Positions 1 through 9,195 of a stretch of 64,000 nucleotides of DNA are shown one piece after another. The notes under the pieces were generated by a model. It saw nothing but the letters and a program-made list of their open reading frames with translations. It was not told the origin of the DNA and searched no databases. The DNA is taken from NCBI GenBank assembly GCA_016125045.1, contig WGML01000004.1, positions 124,001 to 188,000 of the forward strand, in the 5' to 3' direction. The translations under genes and the position numbers were made by a program. This DNA comes from a bacterium (GTDB taxonomy: Bacteria; Pseudomonadota; Alphaproteobacteria; Caulobacterales; Hyphomonadaceae). The first letter of the stretch is position 1. Each line of letters begins with the position of its first letter.

Positions 1-578
1 CCCACAACCTGTTCCGCGGCAACATGGACAAGTGGGCCGACTATTACGAGCGCATCTTCAATTTCCGCGAGATCCGCTATTTCGACATCGAGGGAAAGAT
101 GACCGGCCTCGTCTCCAAGGCGATGACGAGCCCGTGCGGCAAGATCCGCATTCCGCTGAATGAAAGCCGGGACGACAAGAGCCAGATCGAGGAGTTCCTC
201 AAGGACTATGGCGGGGAGGGCATCCAGCACATCGCCCTGGGGACCGACGACATCTATGAGAGCGTCGAGGCGCTGCGGGCGCGCGGCGTTGAGTTCCAGT
301 CGACGCTCGACACCTATTATGAGGGCGTCGACGGCCGTGTCGGCGCGCATGGCGAGGACATCGCCCGGCTGAAACGCAACAACATCCTGATCGACGGGGC
401 GCCGACCAAGGGGCAGGGGCTGCTCCTGCAAATCTTCACCACCAATGCGATCGGCCCGATCTTCTTCGAGATCATCCAGCGCAAGGGCAATGAGGGCTTC
501 GGAGAGGGTAATTTCCGGGCGCTGTTTGAATCCATCGAACTCGATCAGATCCGCAGGGGTGTGCTGAAGGAGGCGTGA
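1..578 (+). CDS. hppD: 4-hydroxyphenylpyruvate dioxygenase, 3' part (5' end outside window)
   Basis: The non-heme iron enzyme converts 4-hydroxyphenylpyruvate to homogentisate, the second step of tyrosine breakdown. The reading frame is already open at base 3 (HNLFRGNMDKW), so the gene begins upstream of the window and about 191 C-terminal residues are visible. The iron-binding His lies in GIQHIALGT and the Glu in FFEIIQRKG. The C-terminal GFGEGNFRALFESIE is the family signature. The ORF-track Met at base 24 is internal. The gene heads a same-strand cluster holding the later homogentisate pathway enzymes. The assignment is secure; only the N-terminal domain is missing. Confidence 0.95.
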   Translation, partial: HNLFRGNMDKWADYYERIFNFREIRYFDIEGKMTGLVSKAMTSPCGKIRIPLNESRDDKSQIEEFLKDYGGEGIQHIALGTDDIYESVEALRARGVEFQSTLDTYYEGVDGRVGAHGEDIARLKRNNILIDGAPTKGQGLLLQIFTTNAIGPIFFEIIQRKGNEGFGEGNFRALFESIELDQIRRGVLKEA

Positions 579-694
579 GACGGGCCGGCGCGGTCCCAGG
601 TCCGGATCGGGCGACCCCATTGCGCCGCGGCCAACTCCTGCTACTCATGATCACGGCGCCGTGATCTTCCCGACGCCATCGGGCGATGGGGTGA

Positions 695-2062
695 ATGGCG
701 ATGGCGCTCATCGGCGCTGCTGACGGTGGTCCGGGGGCCGGCGTCCGGGTCCACAAGCCGTTCTGGCGACAGCTTTATTTTCAGGTGCTTGCGGCGATCC
801 TGCTTGGCGGGCTGATCGGGCATTTCTATCGCGGCGCGCCGTGGATCGAGGCTTATCTCTATCCGCTCGGCCAGGGCTTCATCGCGCTCGTGAAGATGAT
901 CATCCCGCCGGTGATCTTTCTCACTGTGTCGGTCGGGATCGCCGGCATGCGCGACATGGGCGCGCTCGGACGGGTGGCCGGAAAGGCGTTCACCTATTTC
1001 CTGTTCTTCTCGACGCTCGCCCTGATCGTGGGGATGATCGTCAGCAATGTCTTCAAGCCCGGGCTCGGGATGAATGTGGACGTCGCGACCCTCGATCCCG
1101 GCGCGCTCGAACGCGTCTCGGGTTTTGAGGCGAAATCGCATGACCTGACGATCCAGTCGTTTCTGCTCGATATCATTCCGAAGACGTTCTTCAGCGCCTT
1201 CACGGAAGGCAGCATCCTTCAGGTGCTGTTCGTGTCGCTTCTGTTCGGCGTCGCGCTCGCGCTGGTGGGCGATCCGGCGCAGCCGGTCGTGGACATGCTG
1301 ACGGCGGTGGGGCGGGTCGTGTTCAGGCTGGTCGCCCTGCTGATGTCGGCGGCTCCGATCGGCGCCTTCGGCGCCTTCGCCTTCGTGATTTCGAGCCAGG
1401 GTATCAGCGCGATCATCGGTCTTGGACAGCTCATCGCGTCCGTCTATCTGACGTCGTTCCTGTTCATCGTCGTGGTGCTCGGCGCCGTGGCGGCCTGGGC
1501 GGGGTTCTCGATCTTCCGGCTCATCGGCTATCTGCGCGAGGAGCTGATCCTGGTGCTCGGCACGTCCTCGTCGGAATCGGCCCTGCCGGCGCTGATGGAG
1601 AAGATGGAGCGCGCGGGTTGTTCCCGCCACGTCGTCGGGCTGGTCGTGCCGACGGGCTATTCCTTCAATCTCGACGGCACGAACATCTACATGACGATCG
1701 CGGCGCTGTTCATCGCGCACGCCACCAACACCGAGCTGACGATGGGGCAGCAACTGGCGCTGCTCGCGGTCGCCATGATCAGCTCGAAAGGCGCGGCGGG
1801 CGTCACGGGCGCGGGCTTCATCACGCTGGCGGCGACGCTTGAGGCGGTCCCGACGCTGCCGCTCGCGGGGATTGCGATCATTCTCGGCGTCGACCGGTTC
1901 CTGTCCGAATGCAGGGCGATCACGAATTTCATCGGGAATGCGGTCGCGACGATCGTCGTGAGCCGCTGGGAAGGCGCGCTCAACCGCGAACAGCTCGACG
2001 CCGCCCTGCGCACGCCGCCGCGGCCGGTGGCGGCGGTTCCGGTCGAGGCGGACGCGGACTGA
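695..2062 (+). CDS. Dicarboxylate/amino acid:cation symporter (DctA/GltP family)
   Basis: This is an inner-membrane secondary transporter of the DAACS family, 455 residues, the usual length. Family signatures are all present: a serine-rich re-entrant loop ([14 protein letters not shown]), [14 protein letters not shown] in transmembrane segment 7, and [13 protein letters not shown] in the second hairpin. A G-rich ribosome site (gatggggtg) precedes both ATG 695 and ATG 701, so the start could be six bases later. It sits between hppD and maiA, so it may import a C4-dicarboxylate or an aromatic/acidic amino acid that feeds the pathway. That substrate is inferred from context; the sequence only supports the family. 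Confidence 0.9.
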   Translation: MAMALIGAADGGPGAGVRVHKPFWRQLYFQVLAAILLGGLIGHFYRGAPWIEAYLYPLGQGFIALVKMIIPPVIFLTVSVGIAGMRDMGALGRVAGKAFTYFLFFSTLALIVGMIVSNVFKPGLGMNVDVATLDPGALERVSGFEAKSHDLTIQSFLLDIIPKTFFSAFTEGSILQVLFVSLLFGVALALVGDPAQPVVDMLTAVGRVVFRLVALLMSAAPIGAFGAFAFVISSQGISAIIGLGQLIASVYLTSFLFIVVVLGAVAAWAGFSIFRLIGYLREELILVLGTSSSESALPALMEKMERAGCSRHVVGLVVPTGYSFNLDGTNIYMTIAALFIAHATNTELTMGQQLALLAVAMISSKGAAGVTGAGFITLAATLEAVPTLPLAGIAIILGVDRFLSECRAITNFIGNAVATIVVSRWEGALNREQLDAALRTPPRPVAAVPVEADAD

Positions 2063-2066
2063 AGGG

Positions 2067-2459
2067 TTACGCTTCGGGGGCGGGGCTCCGGGCGTCCCAC
2101 GCTTTCAGAAAGCGTCTCGGGGCGAGGGCGCGCCAGGACTGCGTGAGATTGCGCCGCGCCCAGTCGGCGTCGAACCGGTCAGGCCGCATCAGGATGATGC
2201 TGTAGGGCCGGTGGTGGTCGCTGGTGAAGAAGGTTTCCGGCGCGGCTTCCAGCAGGAATTCGAACTCGTCGCGGTCCACCTTGAAGGCGGGCGCGTTGGC
2301 GTAGTGCGCGGGCGGCCACCACGCCCAGAGCTTGCCGTGCGCCTTGATGCAGGGGCTGCCCCAGGCGGTCGTTTCGGTGAGTTCGGGCAGGCCGAGGCCG
2401 AGGGCGAAGTCCCGATAGTCCGGCCAGCCGGACAGTCTGATCGGTGGAGATGCAGTCAT
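2067..2459 (-). CDS. MmcQ/YjbR-family protein
   Basis: This 130-residue protein matches the MmcQ/YjbR (CyaY-like fold) family. It has the family pattern LPELTETTAWGSPCIKAHGKLWAWW near the N-terminus and FFTSDHHRPYSIILMRPD in the middle. The start MTASPPIRLSG is the first Met of the frame. It is convergent with the upstream symporter gene, with 4 bases between the stops, and divergent from maiA. Members are often called DNA-binding proteins, but their role is poorly known. I see nothing tying it to tyrosine degradation apart from its position. Confidence 0.8.
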   Translation of the reverse strand: MTASPPIRLSGWPDYRDFALGLGLPELTETTAWGSPCIKAHGKLWAWWPPAHYANAPAFKVDRDEFEFLLEAAPETFFTSDHHRPYSIILMRPDRFDADWARRNLTQSWRALAPRRFLKAWDARSPAPEA

Positions 2460-2628
2460 CGCTCCGGCGGCCTCTCAATCGCCCGTGGCGTCCGGACTAT
2501 CGCAGAGGGGCGGGCGGCGCGCCAGTCGGCGCTGGTCGGATAGGTGGGGGAAGGTTCGGTCCTGGCTTTGGCGACACTGGCTTTGGCGACACTGGCGCAG
2601 GCCCGGCGAAGGCGGCATAAAGGCCCCC

Positions 2629-3273
2629 ATGAGCGACCCCATTCTTTATGGCTACTGGCGATCGTCGGCGTCCTATCGCGTGCGTATCGCGCTCAATCTC
2701 AAGGGTGTGGCGTACCGGTCGGTGAGCGTCGACCTGCGCAAGGGCGGGCAGACCTCCGAGGCGCACCGGGCGCGCCATCCATCGGCGCGGGTTCCGGTGC
2801 TGGAGATCGACGGCGTGACGCTCGCCCAGTCGATGGCGATCGTCGACTATCTCGACGAGACAAGGCCCGATCCGCCGCTGCTGCCGGCCTCCGCGGTCGA
2901 TCGGGCGCGGGTGCGCGACATCGTCGGCCAGATCGCGGCGGACATCCATCCGCTGAACAATCTCGCCGTGCTCGCCCGGCTGCGCAGCCAGTTCGCGGCG
3001 GATGATGCTGCGGTGGCGGAGTGGTATCGCCACTGGGTCATCCGCGGGTTCGAGGTGCTGGAGCAGATGCTTCCATCGTCTGGCGGGGTGTGCTTCGGCG
3101 ATCAGGTGACGGTGGCGGACATCGCCCTCGCGCCGCAGGTCGCCAATGCAAGGCGGTTCGATGTGCGGGTCGAGGACTATCCCAACATCGCGCGGATCGA
3201 TGCGGCGCTGTTGAAGCGGAAGCCTTTCGCCGACGCCGCCCCAGAGAACCAGCCGGAGGCGACGAGCGCGTGA
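2629..3273 (+). CDS. maiA: Maleylacetoacetate isomerase (zeta-class GST)
   Basis: The enzyme isomerises maleylacetoacetate to fumarylacetoacetate with glutathione as cofactor, the step between homogentisate dioxygenase and fumarylacetoacetase. The zeta-class signature SSASYRVRIALNLKG supplies the active-site Ser at about residue 12, and VPVLEIDG with LAQSMAIVDYLDE forms the glutathione site. The start at 2629 gives 214 residues, normal for the family. The ORF-track start 48 codons earlier lacks homology. The next gene downstream is the homogentisate dioxygenase, 97 bases away on the same strand. Confidence 0.93.
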   Translation: MSDPILYGYWRSSASYRVRIALNLKGVAYRSVSVDLRKGGQTSEAHRARHPSARVPVLEIDGVTLAQSMAIVDYLDETRPDPPLLPASAVDRARVRDIVGQIAADIHPLNNLAVLARLRSQFAADDAAVAEWYRHWVIRGFEVLEQMLPSSGGVCFGDQVTVADIALAPQVANARRFDVRVEDYPNIARIDAALLKRKPFADAAPENQPEATSA

Positions 3274-3370
3274 CAGGCCGCGAGACCCCCTCCGTCTCGC
3301 TCGCAAGGGCGAGCGATCCACCTCCCCCGCGTTCGGGGGGGAGGCAAGCACTCTGGCGCCGGAGTCATCG

Positions 3371-4519
3371 ATGACCAAAGGAAAATGGATTCCGGTGAGG
3401 GGGGCGGGCGGCGAGCACTCGCGCCAGGCGCACGCCGACCTGCCCGAGGGCACGTTCGAGCGGGAGATGTCGAAGGAGGGCTTTTTCGGTCCCGCGGCGT
3501 TCTTCCACCATCCGAAGCCGCCGACGGGATGGACGGACTTCGAGGGGCCGCTGCGGCCGCGTGCGTTCGATCTCGCCGCAAGTCCAGCGGGGGACGCGAC
3601 GAGCGCGGGGCCGTGGTCCGCGCCGGTGATCCTGTCGAACGCGGCGATGGAGCTGAGGTATTGGCGGCTGGCGGCCGCCATGGCGGATCTTGCCCGCAAC
3701 GCGGATGGGGACACGCTGTTGTTCGTCCATTCGGGCGGCGGCGACCTTTATTGCGACTGGGGCAGGCTCACGGTTGCTGCTGGCGACTATGTCTACATGC
3801 CCCGCGGCGGCATGTTCCGGCTGGTCCCCGCGGGCGGCCGGGGGATGGACCTCCTGGTGATCGAGGCGACGAACAGCCATTTCACGCTGCCCGACCGGGG
3901 GCTGCTTGGCCCGCACGCCTTCTTCGATCCGGCGATGCTCGATGTTCCGGCGATGGACGAGGGGTTCCGGGCGCACCAGGCGTCGGCCGGCAAGGCGTGG
4001 CGGGTGGAGATCAAGAAGCGGCGGGCGGTGTCGACCGTCACCTATCCGCACAATCCGCTGGACGCCGTTGGCTGGCATGGCGAACTCGCGCCGGCGCGGA
4101 TCAATGTGCGCGACCTGCGCCCCGTGAACAGTCACCGCTATCATCTGCCGCCGAGCGCGCACACGACGTTTCTGGCCGACCGCTTTGTCGTCTGCACCTT
4201 CTGCCCGCGCCCGTTCGAGACCGACCCCGGCGCGATCAAGGTGCCGTTCTTCCACAACAATGACGACTATGACGAAGTGCTGTTCTATCACGCGGGCGAC
4301 TTCTTCAGCCGCGACGGAATTCATGCCGGGATGATGACGCTCCATCCCTCGGGCTTCACGCACGGGCCGCATCCGAAAGCGCTCGGCAAGATGCTGAAGC
4401 AGGACAAGCCCGGAACCGACGAATACGCGGTGATGATCGACACGCGCGATCCGCTGGATGTCGGCCCGGCCGCCGAAGCGGTCGAACGCCGCGACTATGT
4501 CGACAGCTGGAAGACCTGA
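3371..4519 (+). CDS. hmgA: Homogentisate 1,2-dioxygenase
   Basis: The cupin-fold iron dioxygenase opens the homogentisate ring to maleylacetoacetate. The 382-residue protein is of the shorter bacterial type rather than the roughly 440-residue form. The C-terminal metal-binding segment is visible as FHNNDDYDEVLFYHAGDFF followed by HPSGFTHGPHP, which carries the His/Glu/His ligands. The N-terminus (MTKGKWIPVRGAGGEHSRQAHADLPEGTFERE) is family-like, so the annotated ATG is accepted. It follows maiA, and both enzymes act consecutively. A role in tyrosine/phenylalanine catabolism is near certain from the neighbours. Confidence 0.93.
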   Translation: MTKGKWIPVRGAGGEHSRQAHADLPEGTFEREMSKEGFFGPAAFFHHPKPPTGWTDFEGPLRPRAFDLAASPAGDATSAGPWSAPVILSNAAMELRYWRLAAAMADLARNADGDTLLFVHSGGGDLYCDWGRLTVAAGDYVYMPRGGMFRLVPAGGRGMDLLVIEATNSHFTLPDRGLLGPHAFFDPAMLDVPAMDEGFRAHQASAGKAWRVEIKKRRAVSTVTYPHNPLDAVGWHGELAPARINVRDLRPVNSHRYHLPPSAHTTFLADRFVVCTFCPRPFETDPGAIKVPFFHNNDDYDEVLFYHAGDFFSRDGIHAGMMTLHPSGFTHGPHPKALGKMLKQDKPGTDEYAVMIDTRDPLDVGPAAEAVERRDYVDSWKT

Positions 4520-4587
4520 CGGGGGGGCCGAATTCTGGCCGCATTCGCGATGTCTGCTGCCGCTGCGCCAGTCGGGAGCTGCACGAA

Positions 4588-5811
4588 ATGTCGAACCTGA
4601 TGTTGGGACCGGTGCGGCTCGCAGCCTGCCTGTTTGCCGCCGCGGTCATGCAGCCGTCGCTTGCGAGCGCGCAAGGCTACAAGCCCCGGACGTGTTCCGC
4701 CGCGGCGCCCTATGCCGGCCCGGCGCTGCTGACGCCCGCAACCGAGGGCGCGTTCGAGGCAGGACCGTTGAGTCTGCAGTCCATGCGTCCCGATGTTGCG
4801 GCGCGCCTTGACGCCGCGCTGGACAAGGCCTTCGCCGCGACCGGGGCGAAATCGATCACGGCGGCGGTGAACACCCCCGGCGTGGGTCGCTGGTCGGGCG
4901 AGCGGGGCGTTGCGGCCTCCGGCCAGGTGGGCGGGGCCGCCCCGCTGCATTTCTGGGCGAGCGCCGGCAAGGCGTTCACGGCGGTGGCGATCCTGCAACT
5001 CGTCGAGGAGGGCCGGATCAGCCTCGACCAGCCGGTCGCGACCTGGGTGAAGGGCCTCCCCAATGGCGACGTCGTCACGGTGGATCACCTGCTCAGCCAC
5101 ACAAGCGGCCTCTTCAGCGCCAATGAGGACCCCGCCTTCCGAAAGGCGCCCAGACGATTGTCCACGCCGGACCTCGTGAAGATCGTCCGCAAGCATGGCG
5201 CGATGTTCTGTCCGGGGGAAAACTGGCGCTACACGAATTCGGGCTATCAGCTGCTCGGAGACATTCTCGAACAGGTCGAGGGCCGCCCCTATGACGAGGT
5301 GATCGCGGCGCGCGTGCTGTCGAAACTCGCGGCCGGGCGCATCCGGATGGTGACCGCGGACGATGCGCTCATGGATGTCGCGGTCCCGTCGCCGTCCCCG
5401 GTTCTGGCCAACGGGGAGCCCGCAATCGATCCGCGCATTCCGGGGGCCGCGGGCGGCGTCGTGGCGGACGCGGACGGGATGATCGGGTTTCTGTCGGCGC
5501 TGCTCGGAGGGGAGTTGCTGTCGCCCGGAATGACGCAGGCGATGGTGGAGCGGCTCTATCCGATGTTCGGGCAGCCGCCGGGATATGGCCGCGGCCTGAT
5601 GGTGTATGAGCTTCCCGCCGAGCCGGGGCGGGGCGCTGATGTGTGGCTCGGCCACAGCGGCGGAGCGCCGGGCGTCAAGGCGATCGTCGCCTACTCACTT
5701 GCCGAGAAGACGTTCGTGGCGGTCGCCCTCACGGGTGACGGGCCGGCGGAAGCGGCCGCGAACCTGCTCCTGAAGCAGCTTTCGCCGCCGCAGGACGCGG
5801 GCGAGAACTAG
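4588..5811 (+). CDS. Serine hydrolase, beta-lactamase (class C/penicillin-binding) fold, exported
   Basis: The 407-residue protein begins with a Sec signal peptide (LAACLFAAAVMQPSLASAQG), so it should act in the periplasm. The three catalytic motifs of the beta-lactamase-related serine hydrolases are present: SAGK (SxxK) near residue 130, YTN (YxN) in WRYTNSGYQLLG, and HSG in LGHSGGAPG. A GGGAG ribosome site precedes ATG 4588. Substrates in this family range from beta-lactams to esters and D-amino peptides and cannot be read from sequence. It interrupts the tyrosine cluster and has two same-fold relatives elsewhere in the window (24715 and 35988). Confidence 0.88.
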   Translation: MSNLMLGPVRLAACLFAAAVMQPSLASAQGYKPRTCSAAAPYAGPALLTPATEGAFEAGPLSLQSMRPDVAARLDAALDKAFAATGAKSITAAVNTPGVGRWSGERGVAASGQVGGAAPLHFWASAGKAFTAVAILQLVEEGRISLDQPVATWVKGLPNGDVVTVDHLLSHTSGLFSANEDPAFRKAPRRLSTPDLVKIVRKHGAMFCPGENWRYTNSGYQLLGDILEQVEGRPYDEVIAARVLSKLAAGRIRMVTADDALMDVAVPSPSPVLANGEPAIDPRIPGAAGGVVADADGMIGFLSALLGGELLSPGMTQAMVERLYPMFGQPPGYGRGLMVYELPAEPGRGADVWLGHSGGAPGVKAIVAYSLAEKTFVAVALTGDGPAEAAANLLLKQLSPPQDAGEN

Positions 5812-5812
5812 C

Positions 5813-5929
5813 TCAGCTGCGCGCGATGACCTTCGCCTGGTCGGCGTAGTTGAGCCCGGCGATCAGCACCGACACCGGCATCAGGAAGGCGCAGACGGTC
5901 GCGTAGAAGCAAGCGCGTGTGAAATACAT
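5813..5929 (-). CDS. Predicted 38-residue single-span membrane protein
   Basis: This ORF is too short for the supplied track. The minus strand reads MYFTRACFYATVCAFLMPVSVLIAGLNYADQAKVIARS with a TGA stop. A hydrophobic segment of about 20 residues (ACFYATVCAFLMPVSVLIAGL) could span the membrane. A ribosome site, gaggac, lies immediately upstream of the ATG. It is convergent with the serine hydrolase gene, whose stop is 1 base away. I do not recognise a family. Small size means chance cannot be excluded, but the SD plus transmembrane pattern favours a real gene. Confidence 0.45.
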   Translation of the reverse strand: MYFTRACFYATVCAFLMPVSVLIAGLNYADQAKVIARS

Positions 5930-6214
5930 GTCCTCAGTCCTCGCATGGCGAGGCCCGCACCGGCGCGCCGAAGGGGGCACTCGAAGTTACAACGGGTTCA
6001 GGATGCCTCGGGAGGGTTAACGAGAGGTCGACGATTCGTGACATCTGCAACACGTGCCGAAAGCGCTCACCTGCGCGTGATGGCGGCGTTCACGATCGCC
6101 ACGGATTCGAGATCAGTCGATCACGCAACGTCCAAACTCTTTGATTTCGCTTGATTTCCGGTTGTCACGCGGTCGATGCTACCGGCTCGTCGCCACACAA
6201 GGGAGACGAATCTG
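5930..6214. other. Intergenic stretch of 285 bases with no recognised gene
   Basis: It lies between the small membrane ORF and the DoxX-like gene. It is less GC-rich than the flanks and holds a TTAACG motif near 6018, but I could not define a promoter with confidence. The ORFs listed here (5945..6154, 6151..6342) are Arg/Ser-rich reading frames without family resemblance. Confidence 0.5.
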
Positions 6215-6694
6215 ATGCCTTTCATCATCCGCAATATTCCAAACGCGATCGCGCTTTTCATGTCGGCGATCTTTCTGGACAGCCTTCGTTACAAGTTTAC
6301 CGACCATCCCAACACGCAGGTGATCTTCGGCCGTCTGAATGAGTGGGCGGCGTCGTTCGGGGCGCCTGGCCTGTTCGGCCATACGGGTTTGTTCAGTCAG
6401 TATGTGATCGGTTCAGCCGAACTCGTGGCGTCGGGGCTCCTGCTTTCGGGGCTGTTGCCGAGGCTGCGTCACCTGCAGGCGCTGGGCGCCGCGCTCGGCG
6501 TCGCGATCATGGCCGGGGCCGTCAATTTCCACCTTTGGACCCCGCTCACAACCGACCCGAACAATGACGGCGGGGGCCTGTTCGTGGCGGCGTGCATCAA
6601 TCTTGTGGCCGGAATCGCGATGGTGGTCTGGTTCCGTCGAGTCGAGAGTCTCACTCTTGTGAAACGTGTCGCCGGAGTGTTTGCGCCGGTCTGA
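6215..6694 (+). CDS. DoxX-like integral membrane protein
   Basis: The protein has 159 residues if started at MPFIIRNIPNAIALFM, which has an AGGGAGACGAA ribosome site. The ORF-track start 13 codons earlier is not supported. Four hydrophobic segments can be seen: IALFMSAIFLDSL, ELVASGLLLSGLL, LGAALGVAIMAGAVNF and FVAACINLVAGIAMVVWF. This matches the four-helix DoxX/DoxD-like family. Members are linked to redox or thiosulfate metabolism in some species, but the role here is unknown. It lies 21 bases before fahA on the same strand and may be cotranscribed with it. Confidence 0.7.
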   Translation: MPFIIRNIPNAIALFMSAIFLDSLRYKFTDHPNTQVIFGRLNEWAASFGAPGLFGHTGLFSQYVIGSAELVASGLLLSGLLPRLRHLQALGAALGVAIMAGAVNFHLWTPLTTDPNNDGGGLFVAACINLVAGIAMVVWFRRVESLTLVKRVAGVFAPV

Positions 6695-6715
6695 ATTTCG
6701 CGCCATAGGAGGCGA

Positions 6716-7720
6716 ATGAAGCTCGCCTCGCTGAAGCACGGAAGAGATGGTCGGCTGGTGGTGGTCGCGCGTGACCTCACCCGCTGCGCGGACGCCACAC
6801 ATATCGCGCCGACGCTGCAGGCGGCGCTGGACGGGTGGAGGCGGGCGGCGCCCCGGCTCGAAACCCTCGCGGAGGAGGTGGAGCTCGGATCGGTCCCCAC
6901 CGAGCGGTTTCACGAAAGCGCATGCGACTCGCCGCTTCCGAGGGCCTATCAGTGGGCGGACGGCTCGGCCTACGTCAATCATGTGGAACTGGTGCGCAAG
7001 GCGCGCGGGGCGGAGATTCCGGAAAGCTTCTGGACCGATCCGCTGATGTATCAGGGCGGGTCCGACAGTTTTCTCGGCCCGCGCGATCCGATCCCGCCCG
7101 GAGAACCGGACTGGGGCCTCGACATGGAGGGAGAGGTCGCGGTCATCACGGGCGATGTGCGGCTCGGCGCCGATCGCGAGGCGGCGCAGAAGGCCATCCG
7201 GCTGATCCTCCTGTGCAATGACGTAACGTTCCGCGGCCTGACGGCGGGAGAACTCGCAAAGGGGTTCGGCTTCTTCCAGTCCAAGCCGCCGACGGCTTTT
7301 TCTCCGGTGGCCGTGACGCCGGACGAACTCGGCGAGGCCTGGGACGGCGACCGTCTGCATCTGCCGCTGACGGTGCGGCTGAACGGCAAGCCCTTCGGCA
7401 AGGCGGAGGCGGGGGTCGACATGACGTTCGATTTCCCGACGCTGATCGCCCATGCCTCGCGCACGCGGCCGCTTGCGGCGGGCAGCATCATCGGTTCGGG
7501 CACGGTATCGAACCGCGACGAGGGCGGCGGCCCGGGGCGGCCGATCACGGCGGGCGGGCTCGGCTATTCCTGCATCGCCGAACAACGGGTGGTGGAGACG
7601 CTGCTCGAGGGCGCCGCCAGGACTCCCTTCCTGAAGCCGGGCGACCGGGTCGAGATCGAGATGCTCGACAAGAAGGGACATTCGATCTTCGGACGGATCG
7701 ATCAGACCGTCGGCGTCTGA
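6716..7720 (+). CDS. fahA: Fumarylacetoacetate hydrolase
   Basis: The enzyme splits fumarylacetoacetate into fumarate and acetoacetate, the last ring-derived step of tyrosine breakdown. The 334-residue protein has the metal site in GLDMEGEVAVITGD, the conserved NDVTFR, the GFFQSKPPTAFSPVAVTPDELG block, and the GSGTVSNRD loop near the C-terminus. An AGGAGG-type site (ataggaggcga) precedes ATG 6716. It is followed 57 bases later by a CoA-transferase that would use the acetoacetate product. Confidence 0.93.
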   Translation: MKLASLKHGRDGRLVVVARDLTRCADATHIAPTLQAALDGWRRAAPRLETLAEEVELGSVPTERFHESACDSPLPRAYQWADGSAYVNHVELVRKARGAEIPESFWTDPLMYQGGSDSFLGPRDPIPPGEPDWGLDMEGEVAVITGDVRLGADREAAQKAIRLILLCNDVTFRGLTAGELAKGFGFFQSKPPTAFSPVAVTPDELGEAWDGDRLHLPLTVRLNGKPFGKAEAGVDMTFDFPTLIAHASRTRPLAAGSIIGSGTVSNRDEGGGPGRPITAGGLGYSCIAEQRVVETLLEGAARTPFLKPGDRVEIEMLDKKGHSIFGRIDQTVGV

Positions 7721-7777
7721 CCGGCTAAGGAACAGGCGCGCCCGCCGAGGCCGCCGCGCGATCGAGAAGGAAGCTTC

Positions 7778-9187
7778 ATGGCTAGCAAGGTCTATTCATC
7801 TGCCGCGGCGGCGCTCGACGGACTGCTCTTCGACGGCATGACGCTGATGTCGGGCGGCTTTGGCCTGTGCGGCATCCCTGAGAACCTGATCGAGGCGGTG
7901 AAGGAGGCCGGGGTGAAGAACCTGACGGTCATCTCCAACAATGCCGGCGTCGACGGTTTCGGGCTCGGCGTCCTGCTCAACACGCGGCAGGTGAAGAAGA
8001 TGATCTCGTCCTATGTCGGCGAGAACAAGGAGTTCGAGCGCCAGTATCTCGCGGGCGAACTGGAGCTTGAGTTCAATCCGCAGGGGACGCTCGCGGAGCG
8101 GTGTCGGGCGGGCGGCGCGGGGGTTCCGGGCTTCTACACCAAGACGGGGGTCGGAACGGTGATCGCCGAGGGCAAGGAGAGCAAGCGTTTCAACGGCGAG
8201 GAGTATATCCTCGAAACCGGTCTCGTTGCCGACGTGTCGATCGTGAAGGCCTGGAAGGGCGATGCGCAGGGCAATCTCGTCTACCGGAAGACCGCGCTCA
8301 ATTTCAACGCGGACATGGCGACGGCGGGCCGCGTGACCGTGGCCGAGGTCGAGGAGATCGTTCCCGTGGGCTCGATCCCGCCCGAGCATATCCACACGCC
8401 GGGCATTTTCGTTCAGCGGATCATCCAGGGACGCCACGAGAAGCGCATCGAGAAGGTGACGACGCGGCCGCGGCGGACCGCCGCCCCCGCGGCGGAGGCG
8501 GCTGGGGGCCAGGCGGCTGGGGGCCAGGCGCCGCAGAAGCCCAAGGAGGATGCCCTGCCGGGCTGGTCTCGCGACGAGATGGCGGCCGTCGCGGCGCGGG
8601 AGCTTGAGGACGGGTTCTATGTGAATCTCGGCATCGGCATCCCGACGCTGGTCGCAAACCATATTCCGGACGGCGTCGACGTCACCCTCCAGTCGGAGAA
8701 CGGCATGCTCGGCATGGGGCCGTTCCCCTATGAGGGCGAGGAGGATGCGGACCTGATCAACGCGGGCAAGCAGACCATCACCGAGCTTGACCGCACGAGT
8801 TATTTCTCCTCCTCGACATCGTTTGCGATGATCCGTGGCGGCCATATCGATCTCGCCATCCTCGGCGCGATGGAGGTGTCGGAGGACGGCGATCTTGCGA
8901 ACTGGATGATCCCGGGAAAGCTCGTGAAGGGCATGGGCGGGGCGATGGACCTCGTCGCCGGCGTGAAGCGGGTGGTTGTGGTGATGGATCACACCAACAA
9001 GGCGGGAGACTCGAAACTGCTGAAGGCGTGCACGCTGCCGCTCACGGGCCGGCGCGTGGTCGACCGGATCATCACCAATCTCGGCGTGTTCGACGTCGTG
9101 GAGGGCGGGCTGAAGCTCATCGAACTCGCTCCGGGCGTGACCGAGGCCGAGGCGCGGGCCGCGACCGAAGCCCGACTTGTCGGGTAG
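7778..9187 (+). CDS. scoAB: Succinyl-CoA:3-ketoacid CoA-transferase, A and B subunits fused
   Basis: The enzyme transfers CoA from succinyl-CoA to acetoacetate, giving acetoacetyl-CoA for thiolysis. Bacterial enzymes are usually two genes (A about 230, B about 210 residues); here one 469-residue frame carries both, as in mitochondrial SCOT. The A half runs from [35 protein letters not shown] to about residue 228. The B half starts near [29 protein letters not shown], and the catalytic Glu is in [14 protein letters not shown]. The join is an Ala/Gly/Gln linker made by a 15-bp direct repeat. It ends the homogentisate cluster and consumes the product of fahA. Confidence 0.93.
   Translation: MASKVYSSAAAALDGLLFDGMTLMSGGFGLCGIPENLIEAVKEAGVKNLTVISNNAGVDGFGLGVLLNTRQVKKMISSYVGENKEFERQYLAGELELEFNPQGTLAERCRAGGAGVPGFYTKTGVGTVIAEGKESKRFNGEEYILETGLVADVSIVKAWKGDAQGNLVYRKTALNFNADMATAGRVTVAEVEEIVPVGSIPPEHIHTPGIFVQRIIQGRHEKRIEKVTTRPRRTAAPAAEAAGGQAAGGQAPQKPKEDALPGWSRDEMAAVAARELEDGFYVNLGIGIPTLVANHIPDGVDVTLQSENGMLGMGPFPYEGEEDADLINAGKQTITELDRTSYFSSSTSFAMIRGGHIDLAILGAMEVSEDGDLANWMIPGKLVKGMGGAMDLVAGVKRVVVVMDHTNKAGDSKLLKACTLPLTGRRVVDRIITNLGVFDVVEGGLKLIELAPGVTEAEARAATEARLVG
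8497..8526 (+). repeat. Two in-frame 15-bp direct repeats in the SCOT linker
   Basis: The unit ggcggctgggggcca occurs twice in perfect tandem and encodes a repeated AGGQA-type stretch between the A and B domains. It keeps frame, so it lengthens the inter-domain linker without breaking the protein. Confidence 0.85.
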
Positions 9188-9195
9188 CGGGGCTC

